Positions 26,737 to 35,362 of a stretch of DNA of 64,000 nt are shown one piece after another. The stretch comes from JBBDMC01 sp963826055. GTDB taxonomy: Bacteria; Pseudomonadota; Alphaproteobacteria; Rhizobiales; Kaistiaceae. The position numbers and the translations under genes were made by a program. The stretch covers positions 1 through 64,000 of the forward strand of contig CAWGVO010000010.1 of the NCBI GenBank assembly GCA_963826055.1, read 5' to 3'. Numbering within the stretch: the first letter of the stretch is position 1; each line of letters opens with the position of its first letter. The notes below the pieces were generated by a model. The model saw nothing but the letters and a program-made list of their open reading frames with translations. It was not told where the DNA came from and ran no database searches.

Positions 26737-27384
26737 TCACTCGCTCAGGAGCTTGAACGCCTGACGCCAGTTGCCGGTGGACGAGCAGGCGAGCACCCAG
26801 GCGATGCACATCGCCTCCAGCCAGCGCGAACCTTCGATGCCGCCGAAGTCGATCACCCGCGGCCAGCCGAAGTCGTTGAGGATCTTCGTCACGGTCGCCT
26901 TGGCGCCGGCGTCGTCGCCGGCGATGAACATGTCGGGCGGACCGCCGGGAAGCTCGGGCCGGAACATCAGCGTGTTGGTCACCGTGTTGAGCGCCTTGAC
27001 CACATGGGCGTCGGGGATGAGGCGCTGCAGCGCCTCGCCGCCGGAATCATTGCCCTTGATAGCGAGGTCGGGCGGAAAGCCCTTCGAAAAGTCGAGCGGG
27101 TTGGTGACGTCGATCACCACCTTGCCGGCGAGCTTTTTGGCGCCGGCCGCCTTGACCACATCCGGATTGGCGACGCCGAGGGTGGCGAAGACGATGATCT
27201 CGCCGAAGTCCGCCGCGTCGGCGAAAGTGCCCTGCGCGGCGTTGGCGCCGGCCTCGCCCACCCATTCCATCGCCTTCTCGTGGCCGGCGGTGCGGGCGCC
27301 GATCTTCACCCGATGACCGAGCGCGATGAAACCCGTGCCGATCGCGCGCCCGACGTCGCCGGTACCGAGGATGCCGACTTTCAT
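26737..27384 (-). CDS. NADPH-dependent F420 reductase-like oxidoreductase
   Basis: A 215-residue Rossmann protein starting MKVGILGTGDVGRAIGTGF, the dinucleotide-binding motif, followed by KIGAR, which suits NADPH phosphate binding. The segments VVIDVTNPLDF and KALNTV match the F420-dependent NADP reductase/NAD-binding family. F420 genes are not evident here, so a generic NADP-linked role is possible. It starts inside the gshB stop codon (ATGA overlap), indicating coupled translation with glutathione synthetase. Confidence 0.85.
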   Translation of the reverse strand: MKVGILGTGDVGRAIGTGFIALGHRVKIGARTAGHEKAMEWVGEAGANAAQGTFADAADFGEIIVFATLGVANPDVVKAAGAKKLAGKVVIDVTNPLDFSKGFPPDLAIKGNDSGGEALQRLIPDAHVVKALNTVTNTLMFRPELPGGPPDMFIAGDDAGAKATVTKILNDFGWPRVIDFGGIEGSRWLEAMCIAWVLACSSTGNWRQAFKLLSE

Positions 27385-28334
27385 TGCCTGCCCTCCATGC
27401 GTTTCTCAATGGCGTCCCAGATCAGCGCCGCAATGTCGGCGCCGCCGAAGCGTTTGACCTCGCGGATACCGGTGGGCGAGGTGACGTTGATCTCGGTGAG
27501 ATAGTCGCCGATCACATCGATGCCGACGAAGATGAGGCCGCGTTCCTTCAGCGCCGGGCCGATGGCGGCACAGATCTCGCGGTCGCGGGCGGTCATCTCG
27601 GCCGGCACGGCCTTGCCGCCGACGTGCATGTTGGAGCGCGCCTCGCCGGCGGCGGGGATGCGATTGATGATGCCGGCCGCCTCGCCGTCGACCAGGATGA
27701 TGCGCTTGTCGCCCTGCCTCACCGCCGGCAGGTAGCGCTGGACCACGTAGGGCTGGCGCGGAAAGGCGTCCTCGAAAATCTCGAGCAGCGAGGCGAGGTT
27801 CTCGTCGCCGCCGGCGATGCGGAAGACGCCGGCGCCGCCGTTGCCGTAGAGCGGCTTGACGATGATGTCGCCGTGCTCCTCGCGGAAAGCAACGATGCTC
27901 TTGCGGTCGCGGGTGATGAGCGTCGGGGGCCCGAGCGATGCGAACTCGGTGACGAACAGTTTCTCCGGCGCGTTGCGGACGCTCGCCGGATCGTTCACCA
28001 CCAGCGTCGCCGGGTGAATGCGTTCCAGCATGTGCGTGGTGGTGATGTAGCCCATGTCGAAGGGCGGGTCCTGGCGGAGATGCACCACGTCGAAGGTCGA
28101 CAGATCGGCAAGCTCGGGCGGGCCGAGCGTGTAGTGGTCGCCCTCCACGTCGCGCACCGACACGGGCTCCACCGTCGCCGAGACGCGACCGTCGCGCATG
28201 GCGAGGCGATCGGGCGTGTAGTGATAGAGCCGGTGGCCGCGCCGCTCGCCTTCCAGCATCAGCGCGAACGTCGAATCGCCGCGGATGGCGATCCGCGCGA
28301 TATGATCCATCTGAAAGGCAACCTTGAGCGGCAT
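27381..28334 (-). CDS. gshB: Glutathione synthetase
   Basis: ATP-grasp ligase joining gamma-glutamylcysteine and glycine. The 317-residue product starts MPLKVAFQMDHIARI and has the LRQDPPFDMGYITTTH substrate segment, the ATP-grasp strand DIIVKPLYGNGGAGVFR near 155-170 and the magnesium site EINVTSPTG. Length and order are typical. The segment containing its start codon is the left copy of a duplicated junction: an intact yraN lies 1.1 kb further upstream instead of directly adjacent. Confidence 0.97.
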   Translation of the reverse strand: MPLKVAFQMDHIARIAIRGDSTFALMLEGERRGHRLYHYTPDRLAMRDGRVSATVEPVSVRDVEGDHYTLGPPELADLSTFDVVHLRQDPPFDMGYITTTHMLERIHPATLVVNDPASVRNAPEKLFVTEFASLGPPTLITRDRKSIVAFREEHGDIIVKPLYGNGGAGVFRIAGGDENLASLLEIFEDAFPRQPYVVQRYLPAVRQGDKRIILVDGEAAGIINRIPAAGEARSNMHVGGKAVPAEMTARDREICAAIGPALKERGLIFVGIDVIGDYLTEINVTSPTGIREVKRFGGADIAALIWDAIEKRMEGRQ

Positions 28335-28420
28335 CGACGGCTCCAGGAGAACCGGCGGTGATTATCACGCGCCGCCGTCTGCGTCGAACGCGGCGGTGAG
28401 GTGGTGCGGCAGGCGGGCGG
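28322..28420. repeat. Direct repeat copy A: gshB start plus relic of yraN 3' end
   Basis: About 100 bases here match 29468-29567 in the same orientation. The match covers the gshB start codon, the short gap and a relic of the last 21 or so yraN codons reading LPHHLTAAFDADGGA-stop on the minus strand. The two copies differ by substitutions at roughly one base in eight, so the duplication is not recent. Copy B belongs to the intact yraN. The 1.05 kb between the copies holds gene debris. Confidence 0.75.
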
Positions 28421-28498
28421 GAGCGATGCCGTTCAGGCGGCATTCATTGGCCGGCGGCCTTACTTGCCTGACGGGCGCCGTGGCGCGCGAAGCAACCG

Positions 28499-29026
28499 AA
28501 CAGATGGCCAACTCGAGACGATCTCGCCGACCTTTCGGCGCTAGACCGTCCGCTCCATCCCAATGCCAGCCACACGTTGATCGGCTTCTCCTCGGGAGGC
28601 GGCTTCGTGCTCCGGGCGATCACAGGCCCGAACGAGAAGCTGTTCGACCGCTTCATCCTGATTTCCCCGGCCTTGCCCCCGGAAGCCCCCACGGTGCGTC
28701 CGGGCACCGGCGGCTGGGTCTCGGTGGCGCTGCCGCGGATCATTGCGCTCGCCATCCTTAATCAGGTCGGCATCAAATGGTTCAACGGCCTGCCTGCAAT
28801 AGCGCTCGCGACTTCGCCCAAGGCGACGCACCTCACCAGCGTCTATTCGTTTCGGATGATCGTCGATTTCGCCGCGCCGCGGGGCGATTTTCTTGCCGGG
28901 CTGCGGGCCACCGCGAAGCCCGCCGCGCTGCTCGTCGGCAGCGCCGACGAGCTGTTCTACGCCGAACGCTTCGAGCCCTTGTTCAAAGCCGTCCGACCCG
29001 GAGGACGCACGAGATGCCATCGATGA
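28499..29026 (+). pseudogene. Alpha/beta hydrolase fragment
   Basis: An open frame here reads like the middle of an alpha/beta hydrolase: NASHTLIGFSSGGG with the G-x-S-x-G nucleophile elbow near 28575-28595, then FDRFILISPALPP, and later LLVGSADELFYAERFEPLF with the acid residue. The N-terminal strands with the oxyanion loop and the C-terminal segment with the catalytic histidine are both absent, and the frame ends in unrelated sequence (GGRTRCHR). No start or ribosome site is convincing. It appears to be a relic left in the insertion between the two repeat copies. Confidence 0.6.
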
Positions 29027-29367
29027 AGCATTGCACCGCGGCGTTTGTGTTGACCGCTGTCATGGCGCTGCCGGCCGGAGTCCTGGCGCAGGGGACGCAA
29101 CTGGCCGCGCCCACTGCGGTGCCGGTCATATCCATGTCGCCCGCCCCGACGGCGCTGGCGCAGAACCGCGCCGGTACCATACGAATGGGTCGCAGACCGT
29201 ACCGCGAATCGTGCGCAGGCGGGACGGTGCTTCGCAGAGCCTTCAGCAGGCCTCCCGCAGCGGCGCCACCCTCGGTTCGCTGGTCCTCACCATACCCGGC
29301 GGAAGAATCAGCCCACACTCCAGCTCAGGCTGTATTCCGTCAGAGAGTAGAGCCTGGGGGACGCTAA
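29014..29367 (+). CDS. Possible small secreted protein, doubtful
   Basis: An open frame of 117 residues opens with a convincing signal peptide (KHCTAAFVLTAVMALPAGV, cleavage after LAQ) and an Ala/Pro-rich stretch, then turns into Arg/Ser/Pro-rich sequence typical of non-coding frames in GC-rich DNA. A second start codon lies three codons in. Probably only the 5' end of a former gene survives, fused by rearrangement to other DNA. It lies inside the insertion between the duplicated junctions. Confidence 0.3.
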   Translation: MPSMKHCTAAFVLTAVMALPAGVLAQGTQLAAPTAVPVISMSPAPTALAQNRAGTIRMGRRPYRESCAGGTVLRRAFSRPPAAAPPSVRWSSPYPAEESAHTPAQAVFRQRVEPGGR

Positions 29368-29467
29368 GTGACGTGGAGCAGCGTCAACGGATCAGGCCTC
29401 GACGATGGGGCTATCCCGACCGAGACGCTGTCCCTGAACTTCGACAGGATAGACTGGTAACAATGGT

Positions 29468-29567
29468 CTTTGACCGGCATCGGCGGCTCCAACAGAACCA
29501 GCGGTGATTGTCACGCGCCGCCGTCTGCGTCGAACGCGCCCGTGAGGTGGCGCGGCAGGCGGCCGGG
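29468..29567. repeat. Direct repeat copy B: yraN 3' end plus relic of gshB start
   Basis: Partner of the repeat at 28322-28420. It contains the real end of yraN and, beyond the stop codon, a ghost of the gshB start (minus-strand ATG at 29478-29480 followed by CCGGTCAAAGAC, close to the true CCGCTCAAGGTT). So the ancestral yraN-gshB boundary is present twice, with the insertion between the two. Confidence 0.75.
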
Positions 29568-29897
29568 CGCGGCGGTGACCACGTCGAAGCGCAGGTCAAG
29601 GCCGGCGGCGGCGGGATGGGCGGCGAGCCAGGCGGCGGCGGCGCGGGCGATGCGGCGCCGACCGGTCGCCGTCACCGCCTCGGCACCCTCGGCGAGGCTC
29701 GCGCGCGCCTTCACCTCGACGAAGGCGACGACACGGCCGCGGCGGACGATCAGGTCGACCTCGCCCACCGGCGTGCGATAGCGGCGGGCGAGCACGCGGT
29801 AACCCTTCAGCCGCAGGTACCACGCAGCGATCGCCTCGGCGCGGCGGCCGCGCGCCTCGGCTGCGCGACGATCGGCGCGCTCACGGCTTTCCGGCAC
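29511..29897 (-). CDS. YraN family (UPF0102) nuclease-like protein
   Basis: A 128-residue protein with a PD-(D/E)XK nuclease-like core: GEVDLIVRRGRVVAFVEVKAR supplies the acidic residues and lysine of a Holliday-junction-resolvase-type fold. It is the usual neighbour of rsmI in many bacteria, and the overlap with rsmI (17 bases) implies co-expression. The biochemical role of YraN is not established. Its last codons lie in the duplicated junction. Confidence 0.92.
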   Translation of the reverse strand: MPESRERADRRAAEARGRRAEAIAAWYLRLKGYRVLARRYRTPVGEVDLIVRRGRVVAFVEVKARASLAEGAEAVTATGRRRIARAAAAWLAAHPAAAGLDLRFDVVTAAPGRLPRHLTGAFDADGGA

Positions 29898-30783
29898 CGG
29901 TGTCCCCTTTCAGCGTCAGCGCACGGGCGTAGAGCTGGCGGCGGGGAAGACCGGTGAGCGCCGCCGCCTCGGCCGCCGCCGCGCTGACGGAGCGCGTTTC
30001 CAGCAGCGCGATGAGCATCCGGTCGGCGTCCTCGGCCGAGGTCTCCTCGGCCGACGGCGGGGCGACGACGACGACGATCTCGCCTCTCGGCGCCTCCTCC
30101 GCGCCGTATGCGGCGGCGAGTTCGGCGAGGGTGCCGTTGCGGACTGTCTCGTGAATCTTGGTGAGCTCGCGCACCACCGCGGCAGGCCGCGCGCCACCCA
30201 GACCTTCCGCCATGCCGGCGAGGGAGGCGGCCAGGCGCTTCGGCGACTCGAAAAAAATGAGCGTCGCCGGCACCGCCTTCAATTCGGCGAAGCGCTTTGC
30301 CCGCGCGCCGGGCTTCACCGGAACGAAGCCGGCGAACATGAAGGCGTCGGAAGGGAGGCCGGAGGCGACAAGGGCGGCGAGCACCGCCGAGGCGCCTGGC
30401 ACCGGCACGACCGGAAAGCCGGCCTCGCGCGCCTCCAGCGCCAGCCGGTAGCCCGGGTCGGAAACAAGCGGCGTGCCGGCGTCGCTCGCCAGCGCGATCG
30501 CTTTCCCGGCCGCCAGCGCCGCCATGAGCTTCGGGCGCTCCTTCGCCGCATTATGGTCGTGATAGGCGACCAGTTTGCCGGCAATGCCGTAGCGCCGCAG
30601 GAGGACCGACGTCACCCGCGTGTCCTCGCAGGCCACGATATCGGCCGCCGCCAGCGTCGCCAGCGCCCTCAGCGTGGTGTCGCCGAGGTTGCCGATCGGG
30701 GTCGAGACGACGTAAAGGCCGGGATCGAGTGGTGGCGCAACGATTCGGTGGCCATCGACCGTGTATGAGTGAGGCGCGTTCAT
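29881..30783 (-). CDS. rsmI: 16S rRNA (cytidine1402-2'-O)-methyltransferase
   Basis: SAM-dependent 2'-O-methylation of C1402 of 16S rRNA in the decoding site. The 300-residue tetrapyrrole-methylase fold shows GLYVVSTPIGNLGDTTLRA near the start, CEDTR, the SDAGTPLVSDPG loop and VVPVPGASA. ATG 30783 is chosen because conserved sequence begins about 20 residues later; upstream reading gives unrelated sequence across the promoter region. It is divergent from the LpoA-like lipoprotein gene, as commonly seen for this pair. Confidence 0.96.
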   Translation of the reverse strand: MNAPHSYTVDGHRIVAPPLDPGLYVVSTPIGNLGDTTLRALATLAAADIVACEDTRVTSVLLRRYGIAGKLVAYHDHNAAKERPKLMAALAAGKAIALASDAGTPLVSDPGYRLALEAREAGFPVVPVPGASAVLAALVASGLPSDAFMFAGFVPVKPGARAKRFAELKAVPATLIFFESPKRLAASLAGMAEGLGGARPAAVVRELTKIHETVRNGTLAELAAAYGAEEAPRGEIVVVVAPPSAEETSAEDADRMLIALLETRSVSAAAAEAAALTGLPRRQLYARALTLKGDTGAGKP

Positions 30784-30839
30784 GCCGAAGGATACAGGGC
30801 CCCGGGGGCGGCCGATTTGCCAAGATTTGTCATGGGGTT

Positions 30840-30867
30840 TTGACAGAGTCCCGAATAGCCTTATGAT
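30840..30867 (+). promoter_or_regulatory. Near-consensus sigma-70 promoter
   Basis: A perfect TTGACA (30840-30845) and TATGAT (30862-30867, one mismatch to TATAAT) are separated by 16 bases, about 45 bases before the lipoprotein start. This is the clearest housekeeping promoter in the window. It lies in the 127-base divergent gap between rsmI and the lipoprotein gene. Confidence 0.7.
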
Positions 30868-30910
30868 TTGGCGATTGTTAGCGTCTCCGAGGCGAGCAAG
30901 GGAGAGATTC

Positions 30911-32119
30911 TTGTCCCGCCCGTTTTTCATGCGCTTCGGCGGCATGAGGGCCGCGACCATCGCGGTCGCTGCCGCCGGCCTCGCGGTGCTGACAGCCTGC
31001 TCCGGATCCGGGATCGGCGGCGGTGGCCGTGCGCCGGTGATCGGCACGGCACCGGTCAGCGGCGAGGTGCTCGGCACCGGACCGGTCAAGGTGGCGCTCC
31101 TGTTGCCGCTGTCGGCGACCGGCAACGCCGGCCAGCTCGCCATGAACCTCAAGAACGCCGCCGACCTCGCCATCCGCGATTTCCAGACGGCCAACATCCA
31201 GATCCTGGTGAAGGACGACGGCGGCACGCCGGAGGGGGCGCGCTCCGCGGCGAGCGAGGCTATCTCGCAGGGGGCGCAGCTGATCCTCGGACCGCTGTTC
31301 GCCCGCTCGGTGACGGCGGCGGCAACGGTGGCCAGAAGCGCCAATGTGCCGGTCATCGCCTTCTCGACCGATGCGACGGCGGCGACCCGCGGCGTCTATC
31401 TCCTGAGCTTCCTCCCACAGAGCGACGTCGATCGCATCGTCGCCTTCGCCGCCGCCCGCGGCAAACGTTCCTTCGCGGCGCTGCTTCCCAACACCGCCGA
31501 GGGGACGCTTTATGAGGCCGCGCTCCAGCGCGCGGTCGCCAATGCCGGCGGCCGCGTCATGACGGTGGAGAAATACGACCTCGACAAGGTGTCGATGCAG
31601 AGCCACGCCACCACCGTGGCGCAACTGGTCAACTCCGGCACCGTCGACGCGGTGTTCATGCCCGACGCCGGCGACGCGACGCCGTTCCTGGCCGAGGTGC
31701 TCGCCGCCAACGGCGTTCTCTCGTCGAAGATCACCTTCATCGGCAGCGGCCAATGGGACGACACCCGCATCGCGGCCGAATCGAACCTCAACGGCGGCTG
31801 GTATCCGGCGCCGGAGTCCTCGGGCTTCGATGCCTTCTCCAAGCGCTACCAGGCGACGTTCGGCGCCACGCCGAACCGGACAGCCACACTCGCCTACGAC
31901 GCCACCAGCCTCGCCGCCGGGCTTTCCGCCCGCTTCGGTCAGCAGGCCTTCGCCGCGCAGACGATCACCAACTCGAGCGGCTTCATCGGCATCGACGGCG
32001 CCTTCCGCTTCCTGCAGAACGGGCTGAGCGAACGCGGCCTCGCCGTCTATCAGCTCGATGGCGGCAAGGCGACCGTGGTCGATCCGGCACCGAAGACCTT
32101 CGCCAAGGCGGGCATCTGA
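30911..32119 (+). CDS. LpoA-like penicillin-binding protein activator, lipoprotein
   Basis: A 402-residue lipoprotein. The N-terminus has a signal peptide ending in the lipobox LTAC (cysteine near residue 34). The rest is a type I periplasmic-binding fold: VALLLPLSATGNAGQLAMN, LVKDDGGTPEGARSAASEAI and VPVIAFSTD are typical. In gammaproteobacteria LpoA of this fold stimulates PBP1a, and in alphaproteobacteria the same family is found beside rsmI, as here. An ABC-transporter-like binding function cannot be excluded, but no permease is nearby. TTG 30911 has GGAGAG before it; ATG 30929 or 30944 are alternatives. Confidence 0.85.
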   Translation: MSRPFFMRFGGMRAATIAVAAAGLAVLTACSGSGIGGGGRAPVIGTAPVSGEVLGTGPVKVALLLPLSATGNAGQLAMNLKNAADLAIRDFQTANIQILVKDDGGTPEGARSAASEAISQGAQLILGPLFARSVTAAATVARSANVPVIAFSTDATAATRGVYLLSFLPQSDVDRIVAFAAARGKRSFAALLPNTAEGTLYEAALQRAVANAGGRVMTVEKYDLDKVSMQSHATTVAQLVNSGTVDAVFMPDAGDATPFLAEVLAANGVLSSKITFIGSGQWDDTRIAAESNLNGGWYPAPESSGFDAFSKRYQATFGATPNRTATLAYDATSLAAGLSARFGQQAFAAQTITNSSGFIGIDGAFRFLQNGLSERGLAVYQLDGGKATVVDPAPKTFAKAGI

Positions 32120-32161
32120 TCCGCGACAGCGCCGGGTCGCATCTGCTGGAACATCGGCCTG

Positions 32162-32329
32162 ATGGACAAACGGGTGGCTATCGCGTTCTACGTGGTGGCG
32201 ATGGTCGCTCTCATCGTCGGTGTCGACGTCCTGTTCTTCAAGAACCGGTTCTGGGAACGGCTGCTGGTGAATGTCAGCATCGTCCTGGTGTTCGGGGCTT
32301 TCTACCTGAGATACTTCATGCGCCCGTGA
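32162..32329 (+). CDS. 55-residue two-helix membrane protein
   Basis: A short frame beginning MDKRVAIAFYVVAMVALIVG encodes a first membrane helix (residues 5-25), a short basic loop (FFKNRFWERL) and a second helix (residues 34-50, VNVSIVLVFGAFYLRYF). The pattern of hydrophobicity and flanking charges is what is expected of a real helical hairpin protein. It lies 42 bases after the lipoprotein gene on the same strand and may be co-transcribed. No function is known to me. Confidence 0.7.
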   Translation: MDKRVAIAFYVVAMVALIVGVDVLFFKNRFWERLLVNVSIVLVFGAFYLRYFMRP

Positions 32330-32376
32330 ACGGGGCGCGACGGCAATTCCTTCACAAGGTCGGGGGAGACGAGCGC

Positions 32377-32748
32377 ATGGACATTCGATCGGCCCTGAAG
32401 GGGCTGTGTGACGCTTTCAACGCGCACGATCTCGATCGCATCATGGAGTTCTTCGCGGACGATTGCGTCCTGGACATGCCGCGGGGCGCCAGCCCCTGGG
32501 GCTCGCGCTTCAAGGGCAAGAAGGACGTGCGGGCGGCGCTGGCGACGCGCTTTGAGGGCCTGCCCGATGTGCATTACGGCGCCGAAGAGCATTTCGTCGA
32601 CACGGCCGCCAATACCGGCATGTCGAAATGGGTCCTCACCGGAACCACGCCCGAAGGCGTGCGCAGGCAAGTCAACGGCTGCGACTTCTACACGTTCCGC
32701 GATGGGAAGGTGATCGGCAAGGACTCGTACTGGAAGATCGTCGAGTAG
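32377..32748 (+). CDS. NTF2-like/SnoaL-type protein
   Basis: A 123-residue small alpha+beta barrel protein of the NTF2/ketosteroid-isomerase-like superfamily: the initial helix LKGLCDAFNAHDLDRIMEFFADDCVLDMP, the GKKDVRAALATRFEGLPD segment and the last strands (CDFYTFRDGKVIGKDSYWKIVE) are typical of SnoaL-like domains. Such proteins act as isomerases, dehydratases or ligand binders, and no substrate can be assigned. ATG 32377 has a GGGGGAGA eight bases before it. It converges on hemW. Confidence 0.85.
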   Translation: MDIRSALKGLCDAFNAHDLDRIMEFFADDCVLDMPRGASPWGSRFKGKKDVRAALATRFEGLPDVHYGAEEHFVDTAANTGMSKWVLTGTTPEGVRRQVNGCDFYTFRDGKVIGKDSYWKIVE

Positions 32749-32768
32749 CCGCCGCTTCGGTCCGGTAA

Positions 32769-33917
32769 TCAGGCGGCGAGGTCGGCGACCACCGCGTCGA
32801 GCACGAAGAAGCCGGCGCGGGTCGCCCTGAGCTTGCCGCCGCCCATGCGCTCCACCATGCCGTGGTCGAGGAGATCGGCGAGGCGCGCCGGGTCGAGGTC
32901 GCGTCCGGTGAGCCGCCGGTAGCGGTCGAGGTCGATGCCTTCGGCGAGGCGGAGACCCATGAGCAGCATCTCGTCGCCCTCTTCCTCCGGCGTCAGCACG
33001 TCGTCAACCACGAGCCCGTCGCCCCACGATTCGACCTTCTCCAGCCACGCCTCGGGCGCGCGCTCGGTGGCGGTCGCGTGGCGGCCGTCGGCGAGCCTCA
33101 GGCGACCATGGGCGCCGGCACCGATGCCGGCGTATTCGTCGTAACGCCAGTAGGCGAGGTTGTGCCGGCACTCGGCGCCGGGCACCGCGTGGTTGGAGAT
33201 CTCATAGGCCGGCAGGCCCGCCGCGTCGCACACCTCCTGGGTGACGGCGTAGAGGTCGGCGGCAGCGTTGTCGTCGGGAACGACGAGCTTGCCCGCGTCG
33301 CGGAGCGCGAAGAACGGCGTGCCATGCTCGATGGTGAGCTGGTATAGCGACAGGTGATCGCAGGCGCGCGACAGGGCCTCGCCGAGCTCGCGGCGCCAGG
33401 CCTCGGGCGTCTGGCCGGGGCGGGCATAGATGAGGTCGAAGGAAAGGCGCGGGAAGGTGGCGCGCGCCAGCTCGATCGCCCTCAGCGCTTCCTCGACGTT
33501 GTGAAGGCGGCCGAGGAATTTCAGGTCCGGGTCGTTCAGCGCCTGGACGCCGAGCGACAGGCGGTTGACGCCGGCCGCGCGATAGCCGCGGAAGCGCTCC
33601 GCCTCGACGCTCGACGGGTTGGCCTCGAGCGTCACCTCCGCGTCGGGGGCGACCGTCCAGCGGGCGGCGATCGCGTCGAGGATCGCGCCGACCGTCGCGG
33701 GCTCCATCAGCGACGGGGTGCCGCCGCCGAGGAAGATAGAGGTGACGGTACGGCCGGGGGCGCGCGCGGCGGTGGCGGCGATCTCGCGGGCAAACGCGGC
33801 GGCGAAGCGCGGCTGATCCGGCGGCGCGTGGCGCACGTGGCTGTTGAAGTCGCAGTAGGGGCACTTGGCGGCGCAGAACGGCCAGTGCACGTAGACGGCG
33901 AAGGCGGGGGTGCTCAC
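32769..33917 (-). CDS. hemW: Radical SAM heme chaperone HemW
   Basis: A 382-residue radical SAM protein related to coproporphyrinogen III dehydrogenase but functioning as a heme-binding chaperone in characterised members. The 4Fe-4S motif C-x3-C-x2-C is in YVHWPFCAAKCPYCDFNSH near residues 16-24, followed by SIFLGGGTPSL and the HemN C-terminal domain. It lacks the extra N-terminal part of true HemN. The GTG start overlaps the rdgB stop by four bases (GTGA), a conserved rdgB-hemW coupling. Confidence 0.93.
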   Translation of the reverse strand: MSTPAFAVYVHWPFCAAKCPYCDFNSHVRHAPPDQPRFAAAFAREIAATAARAPGRTVTSIFLGGGTPSLMEPATVGAILDAIAARWTVAPDAEVTLEANPSSVEAERFRGYRAAGVNRLSLGVQALNDPDLKFLGRLHNVEEALRAIELARATFPRLSFDLIYARPGQTPEAWRRELGEALSRACDHLSLYQLTIEHGTPFFALRDAGKLVVPDDNAAADLYAVTQEVCDAAGLPAYEISNHAVPGAECRHNLAYWRYDEYAGIGAGAHGRLRLADGRHATATERAPEAWLEKVESWGDGLVVDDVLTPEEEGDEMLLMGLRLAEGIDLDRYRRLTGRDLDPARLADLLDHGMVERMGGGKLRATRAGFFVLDAVVADLAA

Positions 33918-34547
33918 CGCTCCTCTCCCGCCGCGAGCTTCTCGGCAGCAAAGGCGGCGAGCGCGCGGGCCCGGTGGGACAGGGCGTGTTTCTCCGCCGC
34001 CGACATCTCGCCGAAGGTGCGCTCATCGCCGTCCGGCTGGAACATCGGATCGTAGCCGAAGCCGCCGCGGCCGCGCGGCGGCCACACCAGTTGCCCTTCC
34101 ACCTCGCCGCGGAAGCGTCTCCACCTTGCCGCTCGGCGCCGCGAGGCAAACAACGGCGACGAAGCGGGCGCGGCGTTTCTCCGGCGTGGTGGCGCCACAA
34201 GCGACCAGCCGCTTCTCCACCTCGCGCATGGCGCGCACGAAGTCGCGGTCGGGACCGGCCCAGCGCGCCGAGCGCACACCCGGCTCGCCGCCGAGCGCAT
34301 CGACGACGAGGCCGGAGTCGTCGGCGAGGGCCGGCAGGCCCGTGGCGATCGCCGCCGTCGCCGCCTTCAGTTCGGCATTCGCCTCGAAGGTCGAGCCGGT
34401 CTCTTCCGGCTCGTCGAGGCCGAGTTCGCCAGCGCTCTTCATCTTCAGCCCGTAGGGCGCGAGCAGCTTGCCGATCTCGCGAAGCTTGTCGGGGTTGTGA
34501 GTGGCGATCACCAGAGTGTCACCGCGCTCGAGCACGACGTCGGTCAA
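33914..34547 (-). pseudogene. rdgB: dITP/XTP pyrophosphatase RdgB, frameshifted
   Basis: House-cleaning NTPase that removes dITP and XTP. The 5' part reads DTLVIATHNPDKLREIGKLL and contains ALADDSGLVVDALGGEPGV and the rest of the active site, with a TTG start overlapping the rph stop. Near 34116 the sense moves one frame: FRGEVEGQLVWPPRGRGGFG, then YDPMF, the SAAEKHALSHRARAL segment and the stop. Removing one base there gives a normal protein of about 210 residues. As written, the product would lose the conserved C-terminal third. The gene sits in the conserved rph-rdgB-hemW order, so an assembly error is quite possible. Confidence 0.82.
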
Positions 34548-35281
34548 AGGATGGCGAGCTTCTGCAACTCGACGAGTTGGGCGATGCCGCCGCGGGCGAG
34601 TGTCAGCAAGGCGGCGAATTCCTCGTCGCTGAACGGAGCACCTTCCGCCGTCGCCTGCACTTCGACGAACCCGCCGGCGCCTGTCATGACGAAGTTGGCG
34701 TCGGTATGGGCCTCCGAGTCCTCGGCGTAGTCGAGGTCGAGAACCGGGGTGCCGCGGTAGATGCCGGCGGAGACGGCGGCAACGTGGTCGGCGAGGATGG
34801 GCTTCTGAACCATGTCGCGGGCGCGCATCCACTCGATGCAGTCGCGCAGCGCCACCCAGGCGCCGGTGATCGAAGCGGTGCGGGTGCCGCCGTCGGCCTG
34901 GATGACGTCGCAGTCGATCAGCACCTGGCGCTCGCCGAGGCCGGCGAGGTCGACGACGGCGCGCAGCGACCGGCCGATCAGGCGCTGGATCTCCAGGGTG
35001 CGGCCGGACTGCTTGCCGGCGGAGGCCTCGCGGCGGGTGCGCTCGTTGGTGGCGCGCGGCAGCATGCCGTATTCGGCCGTCACCCAGCCCTTGCCGCCGC
35101 CGCGCAGCCACGGCGGCACCTTTTCGTCGACGCTCGCCGTGCACAGCACGTGGGTATCGCCGAAACGGACCAGGCAGGAGCCCTCGGCATGCTTGGCGAC
35201 CCCGCGCTCCAGGCTGATGGCGCGCATGTCGGCGGGGGCGCGTTTCGACGGCCGGGTCACGGCAGGGGCGGTGTTGTCCAT
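34544..35281 (-). CDS. rph: Ribonuclease PH
   Basis: Phosphorolytic 3'-5' exoribonuclease that trims tRNA precursors. The 245-residue product has the family features: SCLVRFGDTHVLCTASVDEKVPPWLRG near residue 35, YGMLPRATNERTRREA near 70, QRLIGRSLRAVVDL near 95 and the catalytic DCDVIQADGGTRTASITGA. It is divergent from hrcA, with 81 bases between them, and overlaps rdgB (TTGA). Confidence 0.97.
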   Translation of the reverse strand: MDNTAPAVTRPSKRAPADMRAISLERGVAKHAEGSCLVRFGDTHVLCTASVDEKVPPWLRGGGKGWVTAEYGMLPRATNERTRREASAGKQSGRTLEIQRLIGRSLRAVVDLAGLGERQVLIDCDVIQADGGTRTASITGAWVALRDCIEWMRARDMVQKPILADHVAAVSAGIYRGTPVLDLDYAEDSEAHTDANFVMTGAGGFVEVQATAEGAPFSDEEFAALLTLARGGIAQLVELQKLAIL

Positions 35282-35362
35282 CGGCGCTTCATAGCCGCCG
35301 GTTCACCGCAAGGTAAAGCCCCGCTTGAAAACAGGGCAAAGACAGACACTTAATGGCGCGAC

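Noticed and set aside
35282..35362. CIRCE operator upstream of hrcA
   Set aside because: No TTAGCACTC-N9-GAGTGCTAA-like inverted repeat is visible in the 81-base gap.
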